Shown here: piece after piece, positions 16,253 through 25,026 of the stretch | Layout: the number at the start of each line of letters is the position of its first letter | How positions within the stretch are numbered: the stretch's first letter is position 1 | Origin: Bacteroidota bacterium | GTDB taxonomy: Bacteria; Bacteroidota; Ignavibacteria; UBA10030; UBA8401 | Reading direction: 5' to 3' | DNA: 36,665 nt | Assembly: GCA_008933835.1 (NCBI GenBank) | Contig: WBUG01000033.1 | Span: 1-36,665, forward strand | The notes under the pieces: generated by a model | What the model was told of the DNA's origin: nothing | What the model saw: only the letters and a program-made list of their open reading frames with translations | Database searches by the model: none | Made by a program: the position numbers and the translations under genes

Positions 16253-18370
16253 TTATTCTTTCAATAGGTACCGGGGTGTCAGCCCCATGTTCCACCAGGT
16301 GAAGGAGTAGATATCCGACCACTCTTCGAGGATCTTGGAGGTCGGTTTTCCGGCGCCGTGTCCGGCGGAGGTCTCGATGCGGATGAGGACCGGATTCGGT
16401 CCCTTATACTTCTCCTGCAGCGTGGAGATGTATTTGAAGGAATGGGCCGGTACCACCCGGTCGTCGTGGTCCGCCGTGGTGACCAGCACCGCGGGATACT
16501 CCACTCCTTCACGGATGTTATGCACCGGAGAGTACTTCAGCAGGTTGGTGAAGTGAACGGAGTCGTCGCTGGAGCCGTAGTCGTTCACCCACGCCCATCC
16601 GATGGTGAACGTGTGGTAGCGGAGCATGTCCATCACCCCCACCGCCGGCAGCGCTACCTTGAAGAGGTCCGGCCGCTGATTGGTGACCGCGCCGACCAGC
16701 AGTCCGCCGTTCGAGCCTCCCTGCACCGCGAGGCGCGACGGGCTCGTGTACCGCTCCTTCACCAGGTATTCGCCGGCGGCGATGAAGTCGTCGAAGACGT
16801 TCTGTTTGTTGAGCTTCATCCCGGCCTGATGCCATTGTTCGCCGTACTCGCCGCCGCCGCGGAGATTGGCCTGGGCGTACACCCCGCCCTGCTCCAGCCA
16901 CGCGAGCCGGATGGCGCTGAACGACGGCATGAGCGAGACGTTGAATCCGCCGTACCCGTAGAGCAGCGTCGGGTTGGTGCCGTCGAGCACGAGCCCCTTC
17001 TTATGCACGATGAACATCGGGATCTTCGTGCCGTCCTTGCCCGGATAGAAGACCTGCTTCGTCTCGTACTTCTCCGGATCGAAATCGATCTCGGTCCGCT
17101 GATAGAGCGACGAGGTGCGCGACGCGAAGTCGTACCGGTACACCGAGGCGGGAGAGGTGAAGGAGGTGAGCGTGTAGAAGGTGAACGCGTCACCCCGTTC
17201 TCCGCCGAACCCGCCGACGGTGCCGTACGAGGAGAGCGGGATCTCGTTCTCCAGCTTCCCCTTCAGGTCGTACACGTACACGCGGTGCGAGACGTCCTTG
17301 GTGTAGACGGCGATGAGCTTGCCCCCCACCACCGAAACGGCGTTGAGCACTTCGGGCCTCTCCGGCAGCACGTCGGTCCAGTGCTTCTCCGCCGGCCGGG
17401 CCGGGTCGAAGAGCACGACGCGGCCGTTCGGTGCGCTGCGGTTGGTCGAGAGCAGCAGTTTGTCGCCGACGTTGTCCACGATGGAGATGTCGTCGTCGAA
17501 CGTCTCAAGGATGGGAAGGAACGCGGTCCGTTTCCGCAGGTCACGGTAGTACAGCGCGTTGCCGTTCGAGCCGCGCTGGGAGGCCGAGAGCTGGATGAAG
17601 CGCTGGTCCTCGGTCAATCCGACACCGAAGAGCCGCTGCGGGTGCTCCTTGTCCTGGTACACCAGCATGTCCTTCGCTTGCGGCGTGCCGAGGATGTGAT
17701 AGTACACTTTATGGTACGCGTTCGAGGTGGAGAGTTTCGAGGCGGTGTCCTTCGGGGCGTCGTACCCCGAATAGTAGAAGCCGTTCCCGTACCAGGAGAC
17801 TCCCGTGAACTTCGCCCATTCGATGCGGTCCGCCAACCGCTTTCCGGTGCGGACGTCCACCACGAAGATCTCGCGCCAGTCCGAACCTGCTTTGGAGACG
17901 GAATAGGCGGCGTACTTCCCCTGCTTGTCGAACGCCAGTCCCGCGAGCGAGGTCGTGCCGTCCGCGGAGAAGGTGTTCGGATCGAGGAACACCTTCGGTT
18001 CCGCATCCAGCGAGCCGCGGCGGATGTAGAGCACGGACTGGTTCTGGAGTCCGTCGTTCTTATAGAAGAACCAGTTCTTCCCGGCCCGGAACGGCGCGGA
18101 CTGCTTCGGATAATTATAGAGCTTCGTCAGCCGTTCCAGCACCGCGTTCCGGAACGGGATCCGGTCCAGGTAACCGAACGTGACCGCGTTCTGTCCCTGC
18201 ACCCATTGTTTCACCGCCGCGGCGGTGTCCTGTTCGAGCCACCGGTACGGGTCGTGCACCACGGTGCCGTGGTAGGTGTCCGCCTGCTCCGTCTTCGCGG
18301 TCTTCGGATACGGCAGCTGACCGTACGCGGCGACCGCCGCGAACAGCAGGGTGACGATGATCCGGTTCAT
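16253..18370 (-). CDS. prolyl oligopeptidase (S9A), secreted
   Basis: A 705-aa serine peptidase that cleaves short peptides after proline. A signal peptide (1-17, ending AAYGQ) places it in the periplasm. The N-terminal seven-bladed propeller starts after YPKTAKTEQADTYHGTVVHDPYRWLEQD, a diagnostic stretch of the family (split here: YHGTVVHDPYRWLE is the core). The catalytic domain has Ser553 in QGGSNGG, Asp636/637 in ADHDDRVVP and His671 in SAGHGAGKP, nearly the same numbering as porcine enzyme (Ser554, Asp641, His680). Length is normal. It is the last of three genes, 12 bp behind an M14 carboxypeptidase, and is closed by a terminator. It probably feeds on imported peptides. Confidence 0.97.
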   Translation of the reverse strand: MNRIIVTLLFAAVAAYGQLPYPKTAKTEQADTYHGTVVHDPYRWLEQDTAAAVKQWVQGQNAVTFGYLDRIPFRNAVLERLTKLYNYPKQSAPFRAGKNWFFYKNDGLQNQSVLYIRRGSLDAEPKVFLDPNTFSADGTTSLAGLAFDKQGKYAAYSVSKAGSDWREIFVVDVRTGKRLADRIEWAKFTGVSWYGNGFYYSGYDAPKDTASKLSTSNAYHKVYYHILGTPQAKDMLVYQDKEHPQRLFGVGLTEDQRFIQLSASQRGSNGNALYYRDLRKRTAFLPILETFDDDISIVDNVGDKLLLSTNRSAPNGRVVLFDPARPAEKHWTDVLPERPEVLNAVSVVGGKLIAVYTKDVSHRVYVYDLKGKLENEIPLSSYGTVGGFGGERGDAFTFYTLTSFTSPASVYRYDFASRTSSLYQRTEIDFDPEKYETKQVFYPGKDGTKIPMFIVHKKGLVLDGTNPTLLYGYGGFNVSLMPSFSAIRLAWLEQGGVYAQANLRGGGEYGEQWHQAGMKLNKQNVFDDFIAAGEYLVKERYTSPSRLAVQGGSNGGLLVGAVTNQRPDLFKVALPAVGVMDMLRYHTFTIGWAWVNDYGSSDDSVHFTNLLKYSPVHNIREGVEYPAVLVTTADHDDRVVPAHSFKYISTLQEKYKGPNPVLIRIETSAGHGAGKPTSKILEEWSDIYSFTWWNMGLTPRYLLKE

Positions 18371-18382
18371 GGGGCTCTCCTT

Positions 18383-19969
18383 CTATCGTTTCGGGATGAT
18401 GGTGACGATGGAATAGACGCTGCCGTTCCCCCGGTACCGGTCCATGACGTTCCAGGCGACGACGCCGTCCTCGGATTCGGGTTCGAGGAGCTGCATCGCC
18501 AGCCGCGACAGCGGCTGGTCGAGCGGAACGAACAGGGTTCCGGCCGGCACGTCGAGCGTGACGGTCTCGTACCGTCCCTCGACGGTCCGCATCCGGTGCT
18601 TCTGGAACTCCCGCTCGGACAGACGGTCGGCAGTGATGAGGAAACGTCCGGCGGTGACCGTGCGGCGCTGCTGCACCGTATCGATGCGGATGCCGTGGTC
18701 CCGCAGCAGGTCCGCGACGGCGCGGAGGGAATCGGGGATGAGGTACCCCTCCGGAACGGCGGCGGAACGGAGCGCGCGCGTGCCGTAGAACTCCGCCGTG
18801 ACGACGGTGCGGAGGCTCTCCTCCTTCATCAGGTACATCGTCTGGCCGGAGTACGGATTGCGCACCTCGCGCACCGGAGCGAGCAGCAGCGATTCGGCGG
18901 GGGACGATTCGACGATCTCGCCGCGGACGGCGAGGGAGTCGGTCGTCGGCAGCTGCACGGCCCGCTCGTCCGCCGCGGCGACCGCCGCACGGATGGCGCG
19001 CGAGTTCGCGTTCGCTTCGTCCAGCACCGCTTCGACGAGCGCTTTGGTCGCATCGATACGGGTGCGGAAGGTGACGTACGAGTACGCTTCGCTCAGGACG
19101 GCGATGCGGTTCCGGAGACCGACGTAGTTGCTGTTGTACCGCGGCTCATGCGCCCAGTAGAAGTAGCCCGGTTTCCCGGCGGGGGTCCGCTCCAGATAGT
19201 CTCCGTAGCGGTGGACGCGCCACTTGCGCGCTGTCATCCGCTTGTGGACGGCCGGAAAGAACGACGTGCGCTGAAAGGCGTCGAGCGGTCCGTCCAGCGC
19301 GGGATGGAGCGCGTGACTGTAGGTGATGTGGTACCCGTGGAACGAACCGTTGGTCGTGTGCAGGTCCACCACGATGTGGGGATCGTACCGGTCCAGCAGC
19401 GACACGAAGGCGCGGACCTCGGGCGATTCGAGCTTCGTATGGTCGCGGTTCAGGTCGAGTCCCTGTCCGTTCGCCCGCTGTCCCATCCCCGCGACCGGGC
19501 CGTACTGGTAGGGACGGTTGAAGAGGGAGATGTTCTCGTTCCCGTCCGCGTTGAAGATCGGCACGATGATGACGATGAGGCGCCGCCGCCATTCCGCATG
19601 TCCGCCGCGGGCCAGCTCGCGCAGCAGCTCGAGCATCGCCTCCTTCCCCTCCACTTCTCCCGCATGGATGTTCCCCTGCACGTAGACCACCAGCTTGCCG
19701 GAGCGGCGGACCGTTTCGGGACGGATGTCCGGCACGTCGCCGTACACCGCCATCGGCAGACGCCGGCCCGCCGGAGAGTAACCGAGCCAGCCGAACTTCA
19801 GGACGGAGGGGTTCGGCGGGAGCGAATCGAGGAACGCGATGACGTCCTCATACCGCGAGGTCTCCTCGTCGTTCGTCCGTTCCGGACGGGTGAGCTGCGC
19901 CGCGGCAGCGGAGAGCAGGGTGAGAACGAGACAGCAGAGCGTTATCCAGCGTCGAAACATGCGGTGCAT
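18383..19969 (-). CDS. secreted M14-family zinc carboxypeptidase
   Basis: A 528-aa metallopeptidase with a signal peptide (LCCLVLTLLSAAAAQ). M14 motifs: zinc ligands His102 and Glu105 in NIHAGEVEGKE, His204 in DLHTTNG; substrate-binding Asn174-Arg175 in LDLNRDHTK; a likely catalytic Glu294 in VLSEAYSY. The C-terminal 200 residues form an extension beyond the catalytic domain, with no identified fold. It removes C-terminal residues from peptides; whether it prefers peptidoglycan, basic or hydrophobic ends cannot be told. Two ATGs three codons apart could start it. It stands 19 bp behind the prolyl-tRNA deacylase-like gene and 12 bp before the prolyl oligopeptidase, so all three probably share an mRNA. 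Confidence 0.92.
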   Translation of the reverse strand: MHRMFRRWITLCCLVLTLLSAAAAQLTRPERTNDEETSRYEDVIAFLDSLPPNPSVLKFGWLGYSPAGRRLPMAVYGDVPDIRPETVRRSGKLVVYVQGNIHAGEVEGKEAMLELLRELARGGHAEWRRRLIVIIVPIFNADGNENISLFNRPYQYGPVAGMGQRANGQGLDLNRDHTKLESPEVRAFVSLLDRYDPHIVVDLHTTNGSFHGYHITYSHALHPALDGPLDAFQRTSFFPAVHKRMTARKWRVHRYGDYLERTPAGKPGYFYWAHEPRYNSNYVGLRNRIAVLSEAYSYVTFRTRIDATKALVEAVLDEANANSRAIRAAVAAADERAVQLPTTDSLAVRGEIVESSPAESLLLAPVREVRNPYSGQTMYLMKEESLRTVVTAEFYGTRALRSAAVPEGYLIPDSLRAVADLLRDHGIRIDTVQQRRTVTAGRFLITADRLSEREFQKHRMRTVEGRYETVTLDVPAGTLFVPLDQPLSRLAMQLLEPESEDGVVAWNVMDRYRGNGSVYSIVTIIPKR

Positions 19970-19988
19970 CCGTACGGTTGGTGGTCGG

Positions 19989-20480
19989 TCAGGTTCGGGA
20001 GAGGTCCGCCGGCACCGCTCCGGTGACCCGGCGGTATTCGCCGATGCTCATGATGACGGAGTCGGTCAGCGACCCGGCGTTGAACGCGATGCGGTCGTTG
20101 CGGAACACCGAGGCGTCCACCGTCAATTCCAGGTCAAGAACGGGGCGGCCGAACGGCGGCACCGAACCGGGGACGAGACCGGTGAGGGCCAGGAGCTCTT
20201 CACTCGTCGCGAACCGGACATTCTTCACGCCGAAGAGCTCCTTCACCTTTTTCGAATCGACCTTGCATGCGGCGCTGAGGACCACAATGCGGAACGTTTC
20301 GTCCGTTTTCAGTACGATGGCCTTCCCTCCCACCGCAACATCCTCCCCTCTCGCTCTGGCCGATTCTTCGGAGGTGTAGGTCGGTTCATGACGGACCGTA
20401 CGGTACACCGCCCCCTGCCCGTCGAGCCAGGCGCAGAGACGGCGGAAGAGCGAAGCGGTATCGTCGGTCGGTGCGGACAT
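19989..20480 (-). CDS. YbaK/ProX-type aminoacyl-tRNA deacylase
   Basis: A 163-aa YbaK/aaRS-associated domain protein: Thr-rich start of the fold (TVRHEPTYTSEES), then VGGKAIVLKTDE with the conserved lysine, LSAACKVDSKKVKELFG, the PFGRPV stretch and a late FNAGSLTDSVIMS. Members hydrolyse mischarged Ala- or Cys-tRNAPro in the cytoplasm. The ATG at 20480 is chosen because AAGGAG stands nine bases upstream; a TTG six codons earlier would place that site inside the gene. It is the first gene of an operon with two peptidases, one proline-specific, and is divergent from a P-loop protein gene. Confidence 0.9.
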   Translation of the reverse strand: MSAPTDDTASLFRRLCAWLDGQGAVYRTVRHEPTYTSEESARARGEDVAVGGKAIVLKTDETFRIVVLSAACKVDSKKVKELFGVKNVRFATSEELLALTGLVPGSVPPFGRPVLDLELTVDASVFRNDRIAFNAGSLTDSVIMSIGEYRRVTGAVPADLSRT

Positions 20481-20567
20481 GCCTCTTTTCTCCTTCAAAA
20501 TAAAGTTTTTCTTCGTATCTTCCTATCCGTTCGACCGCATATCATGACCATTGTCAAGGAGTCCACT
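20481..20567. promoter_or_regulatory. divergent intergenic region
   Basis: This 87-bp AT-rich stretch separates two divergent genes and must hold both promoters. No full TTG-N20-TAnnTTTG is seen on either strand. The minus strand has TATTTTG about 20 bases before its ATG, and the plus strand has TATCTTCC or TATCCGTT as weak candidates. Both genes have strong AAGGAG ribosome sites. Confidence 0.45.
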
Positions 20568-21281
20568 ATGAGCAACCAGCATTTCCCCATCCTCATCATC
20601 ACCGGGCGTCCGGCCGCCGGCAAATCGGAAGTGATCGACTTCCTGAAGAAGTGCGATCCCATCGTCCGCCTGGAGAAGTTCCACATCGCCAATTTCGAGG
20701 AACTGGACGACTTCCTCTACGTGTGGGAGACCTTCGAACTGGACGACCTGATGACGCAGATGGGGAAACCGCGGGTGTGGAGCGACGAGAAGTACTGGTT
20801 CAAGGACCAGTACATCTGGGACCTCTATATGAAGCGGCTGGCGCTCGACTACAAGAAGAAAGTGCTGAAGGAGCCCGATTATCACCAGCGGATGACCACC
20901 GTCGTGGAGTTCGCGCGCGGCGGGGAGAACGGGATCCGGAACGCCATGTCGTTCCTGACGGACGAGATGCTCTCCAAGGCGTCGCTGCTCTATATCAAGG
21001 TGCCGTACGAGGAATCGGTACGGAAGAACCGGAAACGGGCGCGGCCGGGGCAGGAGGATTCCATCCTCTACCATTCCCTGCCGGACGAGAAGATGGAGTT
21101 CTATTATAAGACGAACGACTGGGAGGCCATCGAGGCGAAGGATCCGCAGTACATCGAGGTGCGCGGCATCAAGGTTCCGTACGTCGTCTTCGAGAACATG
21201 CCGGAGAAGACGCACGACGTGAAGCTGATCGAGCAGGAGCTCGAACGGGCCACGAAGAAGCTGTGGGAGATCAAGCGGTAA
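20568..21281 (+). CDS. P-loop NTPase/kinase-like protein, function unknown
   Basis: A 237-aa cytoplasmic protein. It has a Walker A motif GRPAAGKS at 13-20 after a beta-strand (FPILIIT), as in small-molecule or nucleotide kinases. A central region is rich in Trp, Tyr and Asp (YVWETFELDDLM, WSDEKYWFKDQYIWDLYMKRL). Then come VEFARGGENG (possible kinase Walker-B-like strand), a basic RKNRKRARPGQED that could be a lid, and a C-terminal helical tail. I do not recognise a characterised family. The ATG is fixed by AAGGAG seven bases upstream; an ATG eight codons earlier is less likely. It is the only gene of its transcription unit and ends at a bidirectional terminator. Confidence 0.85.
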   Translation: MSNQHFPILIITGRPAAGKSEVIDFLKKCDPIVRLEKFHIANFEELDDFLYVWETFELDDLMTQMGKPRVWSDEKYWFKDQYIWDLYMKRLALDYKKKVLKEPDYHQRMTTVVEFARGGENGIRNAMSFLTDEMLSKASLLYIKVPYEESVRKNRKRARPGQEDSILYHSLPDEKMEFYYKTNDWEAIEAKDPQYIEVRGIKVPYVVFENMPEKTHDVKLIEQELERATKKLWEIKR

Positions 21282-21346
21282 GGTGATCACGGCGGGGCGC
21301 CGCGACCGGTGAGCTGGGCGCTTCCGTTCCGGAGTTCGTACAAAGC

Positions 21347-21381
21347 AAGAGTCCGTATCCGCGGGGCGGGTACGGACTCTT
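21347..21381. terminator. bidirectional terminator between convergent genes
   Basis: Perfect 11-bp stem (AAGAGTCCGTA / TACGGACTCTT) with a 13-base GC-rich loop, followed on the plus strand by CGTTTTCC. It lies 65 bases past the P-loop gene stop and 24 bases past the MFS transporter stop on the other strand. Confidence 0.85.
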
Positions 21382-21404
21382 CGTTTTCCTGCCGTGCCGT
21401 CCGC

Positions 21405-22715
21405 TCAGTGCGCCCGGACCCCTTTGGGGACGGTGTTCCAGAGCTTCAGCATGAGCACCGCTCCGATGACCGCGAACCCGATCATGCTCGGACCCCACGT
21501 CCCCCATCCGAACGTCTCCAGCATCCATCCCATCCCCGTGCCGACCGCCGCTCCGCCGACGTACTGCATGCCGTCGAACAGTCCGGTGGCCGAGGCCGCC
21601 GCCTTCTGTCCGCCGAAGTCCATGGAGGCGGTGCCGGAGAGCATCGAATGCACCACGCTGATGGCGAACGAGTTCACGACGAACGCCCCGATGATCCACT
21701 CGATGCCCGGCGCCATCCAGATGACCGCCAGACAGGCGATCTGCAGCGCGTAGCCGATGAACGCCACCGGTGGCCGGCGCGACTTGAAGAGGAAGTCCGA
21801 GATGGTCCCGGCGGCGAACGCGCCGAGGATGCCGGCGATGACGACGCTGAGCGCCCCCTTCTGGAAGACGTCCGAATCCAGCGCCAGATGCTGCGCCTCC
21901 TGCATGTAGCGGGGGAACCACTGTTCGAAACCGTGACGCACGAAACCGGTGCAGAACTCCGCCGCCGCGATGGTGAGGGTGACGGGGTTCGTGAAGACCT
22001 TCTTGGTGATGTACTTCAGGTCCACCTTCTCCGTGTCGCCGCTCGTGGCGTCCGCCGTGTCGAAGTTCTCGAAGCCCGCGTCCTTCGGCTGGTCCCGCAC
22101 GAAGAGCGCCGTGAGGACCCCCATGGTGAGCATGATGCCGGCGGGGATGAAGAAGACCCACTGCCATGGGAGCAGCGCCACCGCGATGCCGCCGACCACG
22201 AAGATGAGGGCGCGGCCGCTCTGGATCATGGAGCCGAAGATGGCGGAGAAGACGCCGCGTTCGCGCACATGGAACCAGCCGGAGTTCACCTTGATGAGGG
22301 CGAGGGCGCTGTAGGACTGGAAGTACATGTTCATGGACCACACGGTGGCGAAGTAGGCCAGGAGCAGCGGACCGGTGCCGAGCACGCCGAGGTAGGCGCC
22401 GAAGCCGAAGGCGAGATTGAAGACCACAGCGCCGAATACGCCGATCATCATCGCCTTGCGGCCGCCGATCTTGTCCGCCACCGGCCCGTTGAAGAGCGCG
22501 GAGATGCCGTAGATGGTCAGCGCGGCGGTGATGATGGTGCCGATCTGCGTCTTGTCCCACCCGTAGGTGTCGGAGAGGGCCTTGTTGGCGAAGGAGAGGT
22601 TGTACCGGCCCATGTACATGGCGGCGTAGGTGAAACCGAGCGTGAGCCAGTTGAGCGCGCGGCGCTTCCGGAACTCGATGGAATGGACGGGGCGTCCGGC
22701 GGGTGCGTTGACCAT
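21405..22715 (-). CDS. MFS transporter, organophosphate:phosphate antiporter (GlpT/UhpT-like) type
   Basis: A 436-aa inner-membrane protein with about 12 membrane segments in two halves. Family-like marks are the first segment with YMGRYNLSFANKAL, the loop-2/3 signature DKIGGRKAMM, WQWVFFIPAGIM before an RDQP cytoplasmic loop, and a matching second half. GlpT/UhpT-type proteins exchange sugar- or glycerol-phosphates for phosphate; the actual substrate is not deducible. It lies 137 bp behind the S66 peptidase gene on the same strand, with an inverted repeat between, so it may be a separate unit. AGGA stands 11 bases before the ATG. Confidence 0.88.
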   Translation of the reverse strand: MVNAPAGRPVHSIEFRKRRALNWLTLGFTYAAMYMGRYNLSFANKALSDTYGWDKTQIGTIITAALTIYGISALFNGPVADKIGGRKAMMIGVFGAVVFNLAFGFGAYLGVLGTGPLLLAYFATVWSMNMYFQSYSALALIKVNSGWFHVRERGVFSAIFGSMIQSGRALIFVVGGIAVALLPWQWVFFIPAGIMLTMGVLTALFVRDQPKDAGFENFDTADATSGDTEKVDLKYITKKVFTNPVTLTIAAAEFCTGFVRHGFEQWFPRYMQEAQHLALDSDVFQKGALSVVIAGILGAFAAGTISDFLFKSRRPPVAFIGYALQIACLAVIWMAPGIEWIIGAFVVNSFAISVVHSMLSGTASMDFGGQKAAASATGLFDGMQYVGGAAVGTGMGWMLETFGWGTWGPSMIGFAVIGAVLMLKLWNTVPKGVRAH

Positions 22716-22745
22716 GGCGATGCGTTCCTGTCAGTGGGTGGGAAC

Positions 22746-22772
22746 CACCGGCGGCACGGAACACCGCCGGTG
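22746..22772 (-). repeat. inverted repeat upstream of the MFS gene
   Basis: A 9-bp perfect stem (CACCGGCGG / CCGCCGGTG) with a 9-base loop between the S66 peptidase stop and the MFS start. No U-tract follows on the minus strand. It could be a weak terminator, an operator-like site or a leader structure. Confidence 0.4.
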
Positions 22773-22852
22773 CGCGATTCGTGACGAAGATAGGGAAATG
22801 CGGAGAGAGAAGAAAGCGCCAACGCCGACCGGTGTATCCGCTTTCCGCCGCG

Positions 22853-23932
22853 TCAGGAGACGGCGCTCTCCAGCAGCGTCACCGTCTTCGCGTCCGCGTT
22901 CAGTTCGGCGGTGACGCCGACGGGGAGCGGGATGTGGTCCCGGATGTGACCGAACGAGAGTCCGGCGAGGCACGGCTTGCCGAGCGGCGCGAAGCGGGTG
23001 CGGAACAGTTCGTAGAGCGTGAGGGACCCGACGGCTCCGCCCCCTTTCGGTTCGCAGTCGCGGAACCTGCCGAGGATGACGCCGGCGACGTCGTTCAGCA
23101 CGCCGCTCAGATGGAGATGCGTGAGCATGCGGTCGATGCGGTACGGCTCCTCCCCCACGTCCTCGATGAAGAGCAGTTTCCCTCTCAGGTCCACCTCGAA
23201 CGGCGTTCCGAGCGTGGTGACGAGGAGCGACAGGTTCCCGCCCACGAGCGGACCGCGGGCCGTTCCCCCGGCGATGGTGACGAGCCGGTTCTCGCGTTCG
23301 ACGGTCTCGCCCGCCGGCAGCGGCGGCTGGCGGAGCTGTCCGAGCGGTTCGACGGACATCAGCGTGCGCGTGTAGTAGTCCCGCACGTACGGATTGAAGG
23401 AGTACAGGACGTTCGGCCCGTGCACGGTGACGAGTCCCGCGAACTTGTAGAACGCGAGCAGCAGCGTGGTGATGTCGCTGAATCCGACGAACACTTTAGG
23501 GTTCTTCCGGACCAGGTCGAAGTCGATATGCGGAAGCACCCGCATGCTCCCCCAGCCTCCCTGGATGGGGAGCACGCCGTCGATGTCCCTCCGCCGGAAC
23601 ATCTCGTTGATGTCCTCCGCCCTCTCCTTGTCGCTGCCGCCGAGGTATCCGTACCGCTTTCCGGCGTTCCGTCCGACGACGACGTTGAAACCCAGCGATG
23701 CGGCGATGTCCGTCGCCAGCGCGATGGTCTCGGGGTCCTCCACCGCGGTGGCAGGGGCGACGAGCCCGACGGTGTCGCCCGGCTTGAGCGCCTTCGGTCT
23801 GATGAGCGGAAGCGGTCCGGTCTGCTTCGACTGTGTAGAGAGGAACGAAAGGAACTCGGGGGGATAGATGGCCGCCAGAGTGGTGGCGGAGACGCCGGTG
23901 AGGAAGTTCCGGCGGGAGAGCGCGTTCGTCAT
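22853..23932 (-). CDS. S66 LD-carboxypeptidase-like protein with Tat signal
   Basis: A 359-aa serine peptidase of the muramoyltetrapeptide LD-carboxypeptidase family, which removes the terminal D-Ala from murein tetrapeptides. Residues 1-25 contain a twin-arginine motif (SRRNFLTG) and a hydrophobic stretch, so it is predicted to be exported, unlike the cytoplasmic E. coli LdcA. Family marks: VGLVAPATA near 55, QGGWGSMRVLPHIDFD, probable nucleophile Ser152 in GFSDITTLL, Glu257 in LLFIEDVGE and His329 in LSFGHIRDH. It lies 61 bp behind asd at the end of a lysine/diaminopimelate gene group. GGAG stands before the ATG. The family also includes microcin-immunity proteins, a less likely role here. 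Confidence 0.9.
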   Translation of the reverse strand: MTNALSRRNFLTGVSATTLAAIYPPEFLSFLSTQSKQTGPLPLIRPKALKPGDTVGLVAPATAVEDPETIALATDIAASLGFNVVVGRNAGKRYGYLGGSDKERAEDINEMFRRRDIDGVLPIQGGWGSMRVLPHIDFDLVRKNPKVFVGFSDITTLLLAFYKFAGLVTVHGPNVLYSFNPYVRDYYTRTLMSVEPLGQLRQPPLPAGETVERENRLVTIAGGTARGPLVGGNLSLLVTTLGTPFEVDLRGKLLFIEDVGEEPYRIDRMLTHLHLSGVLNDVAGVILGRFRDCEPKGGGAVGSLTLYELFRTRFAPLGKPCLAGLSFGHIRDHIPLPVGVTAELNADAKTVTLLESAVS

Positions 23933-23993
23933 GAAGGCTCCGTCGTTGGATGGAATCGCGCCGGCCCGCGGACCGGCGCGTACCGCGTTCGGG

Positions 23994-24995
23994 TCAGCGT
24001 CCCTTGATCCACTCCTCCGCGATCTGGACGGCGTTGGTGGCCGCCCCTTTGCGGATGTTGTCCGAGACGATCCACAGGTTCAGTCCGTTCGGTACGGAGG
24101 GGTCCCGCCGGATGCGGCCGACGAAGGTCTCGTCCCGGTCGTGCGCGTGGATGGGCATCGGGTACTTCTTGTTCGCCGGATCGTCCACGACAACGACGCC
24201 CGGCGCCTTCGCCAGCATCGCCACGGCCTCCGCCAGTTCGAACGGCCGCTCGAACTCGATGTTCACCGATTCGCTGTGCCCGCCGATGGAGGGGACGCGC
24301 ACGCAGGTGGGCGACACCTGGATGGAGTCGTCCCCCATGATCTTCTTCGTCTCGTTCACCATCTTGAGCTCCTCCTTCGTGTAGCCGCTCTCGGTGAACT
24401 CGTCGATGTGCGGGAGGCAGTTGAAGGCGATCTGGTACGGGAACTTCGGATGCGCGACCGTCTCCTCCTTCCACTCCTTCATCAGCTGGTCGTACCCCTT
24501 CTGGCCGGCCCCTGTCACGGACTGGTACGTCGAGACCACCACGCGGCGGATGCGGAACGCGTCGTGCAGCGGCTTGAGCACCACCACCATCTGGATGGTG
24601 GAGCAATTGGGATTGGCGATGATGCGGCCCGGTCCGAAGATGGCGGCGCGGTTCACCTCCGGCACCACCAGCGGCACCGCGGGGTCCATGCGCCAGGCGC
24701 TGCTGTTGTCGATGACGGTGATGCCGTATCCGGCGCAGATCGGTGCGAACTCGCGGCTCACCGAACCGCCGGCGGAGAAGAGCGCGAGCTCGGCGCCGCT
24801 GCTGCGGATGTTCGTCTCGCTGAGCTCCTGCACTTTCCACGGACGGCCGTTGAAGGTGACGTTGAGCCCTTCGGAACGTTTGGAGGCGAGCGGCACGAGG
24901 CGCTCGACGGGGAAGGCGCGCTCTTCGAGCACCTGGACCATTTTGCGGCCCACCATTCCGGTGGCGCCGGCGACGATGACGGTATAGCGTTTCAT
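23994..24995 (-). CDS. asd: aspartate-semialdehyde dehydrogenase
   Basis: A 333-aa cytoplasmic enzyme making aspartate-4-semialdehyde from aspartyl phosphate with NADPH, the second step toward lysine, diaminopimelate, threonine and methionine. The NADP-binding GATGMVG stands at 10-16, the catalytic Cys131 in NPNCSTIQ, SVTGAGQKG near 159-167, and the active-site His240 in IGGHSESVN. Length is normal. It follows lysA by 31 bp and precedes the S66 peptidase gene by 61 bp. No Shine-Dalgarno is visible, suggesting translation by another route or coupling. Confidence 0.97.
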   Translation of the reverse strand: MKRYTVIVAGATGMVGRKMVQVLEERAFPVERLVPLASKRSEGLNVTFNGRPWKVQELSETNIRSSGAELALFSAGGSVSREFAPICAGYGITVIDNSSAWRMDPAVPLVVPEVNRAAIFGPGRIIANPNCSTIQMVVVLKPLHDAFRIRRVVVSTYQSVTGAGQKGYDQLMKEWKEETVAHPKFPYQIAFNCLPHIDEFTESGYTKEELKMVNETKKIMGDDSIQVSPTCVRVPSIGGHSESVNIEFERPFELAEAVAMLAKAPGVVVVDDPANKKYPMPIHAHDRDETFVGRIRRDPSVPNGLNLWIVSDNIRKGAATNAVQIAEEWIKGR

Positions 24996-25026
24996 GGGCG
25001 TTCGGTCGTTGTTGTTCCGGGTTCGT

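Noticed and set aside
16358-20026. A 1222-codon open frame on the plus strand opposite the prolyl oligopeptidase and M14 genes
   Set aside because: It is antisense to two well-supported enzymes, has Arg/His/Val-rich shadow composition without any motif, and reflects the codon bias of GC-rich genes.
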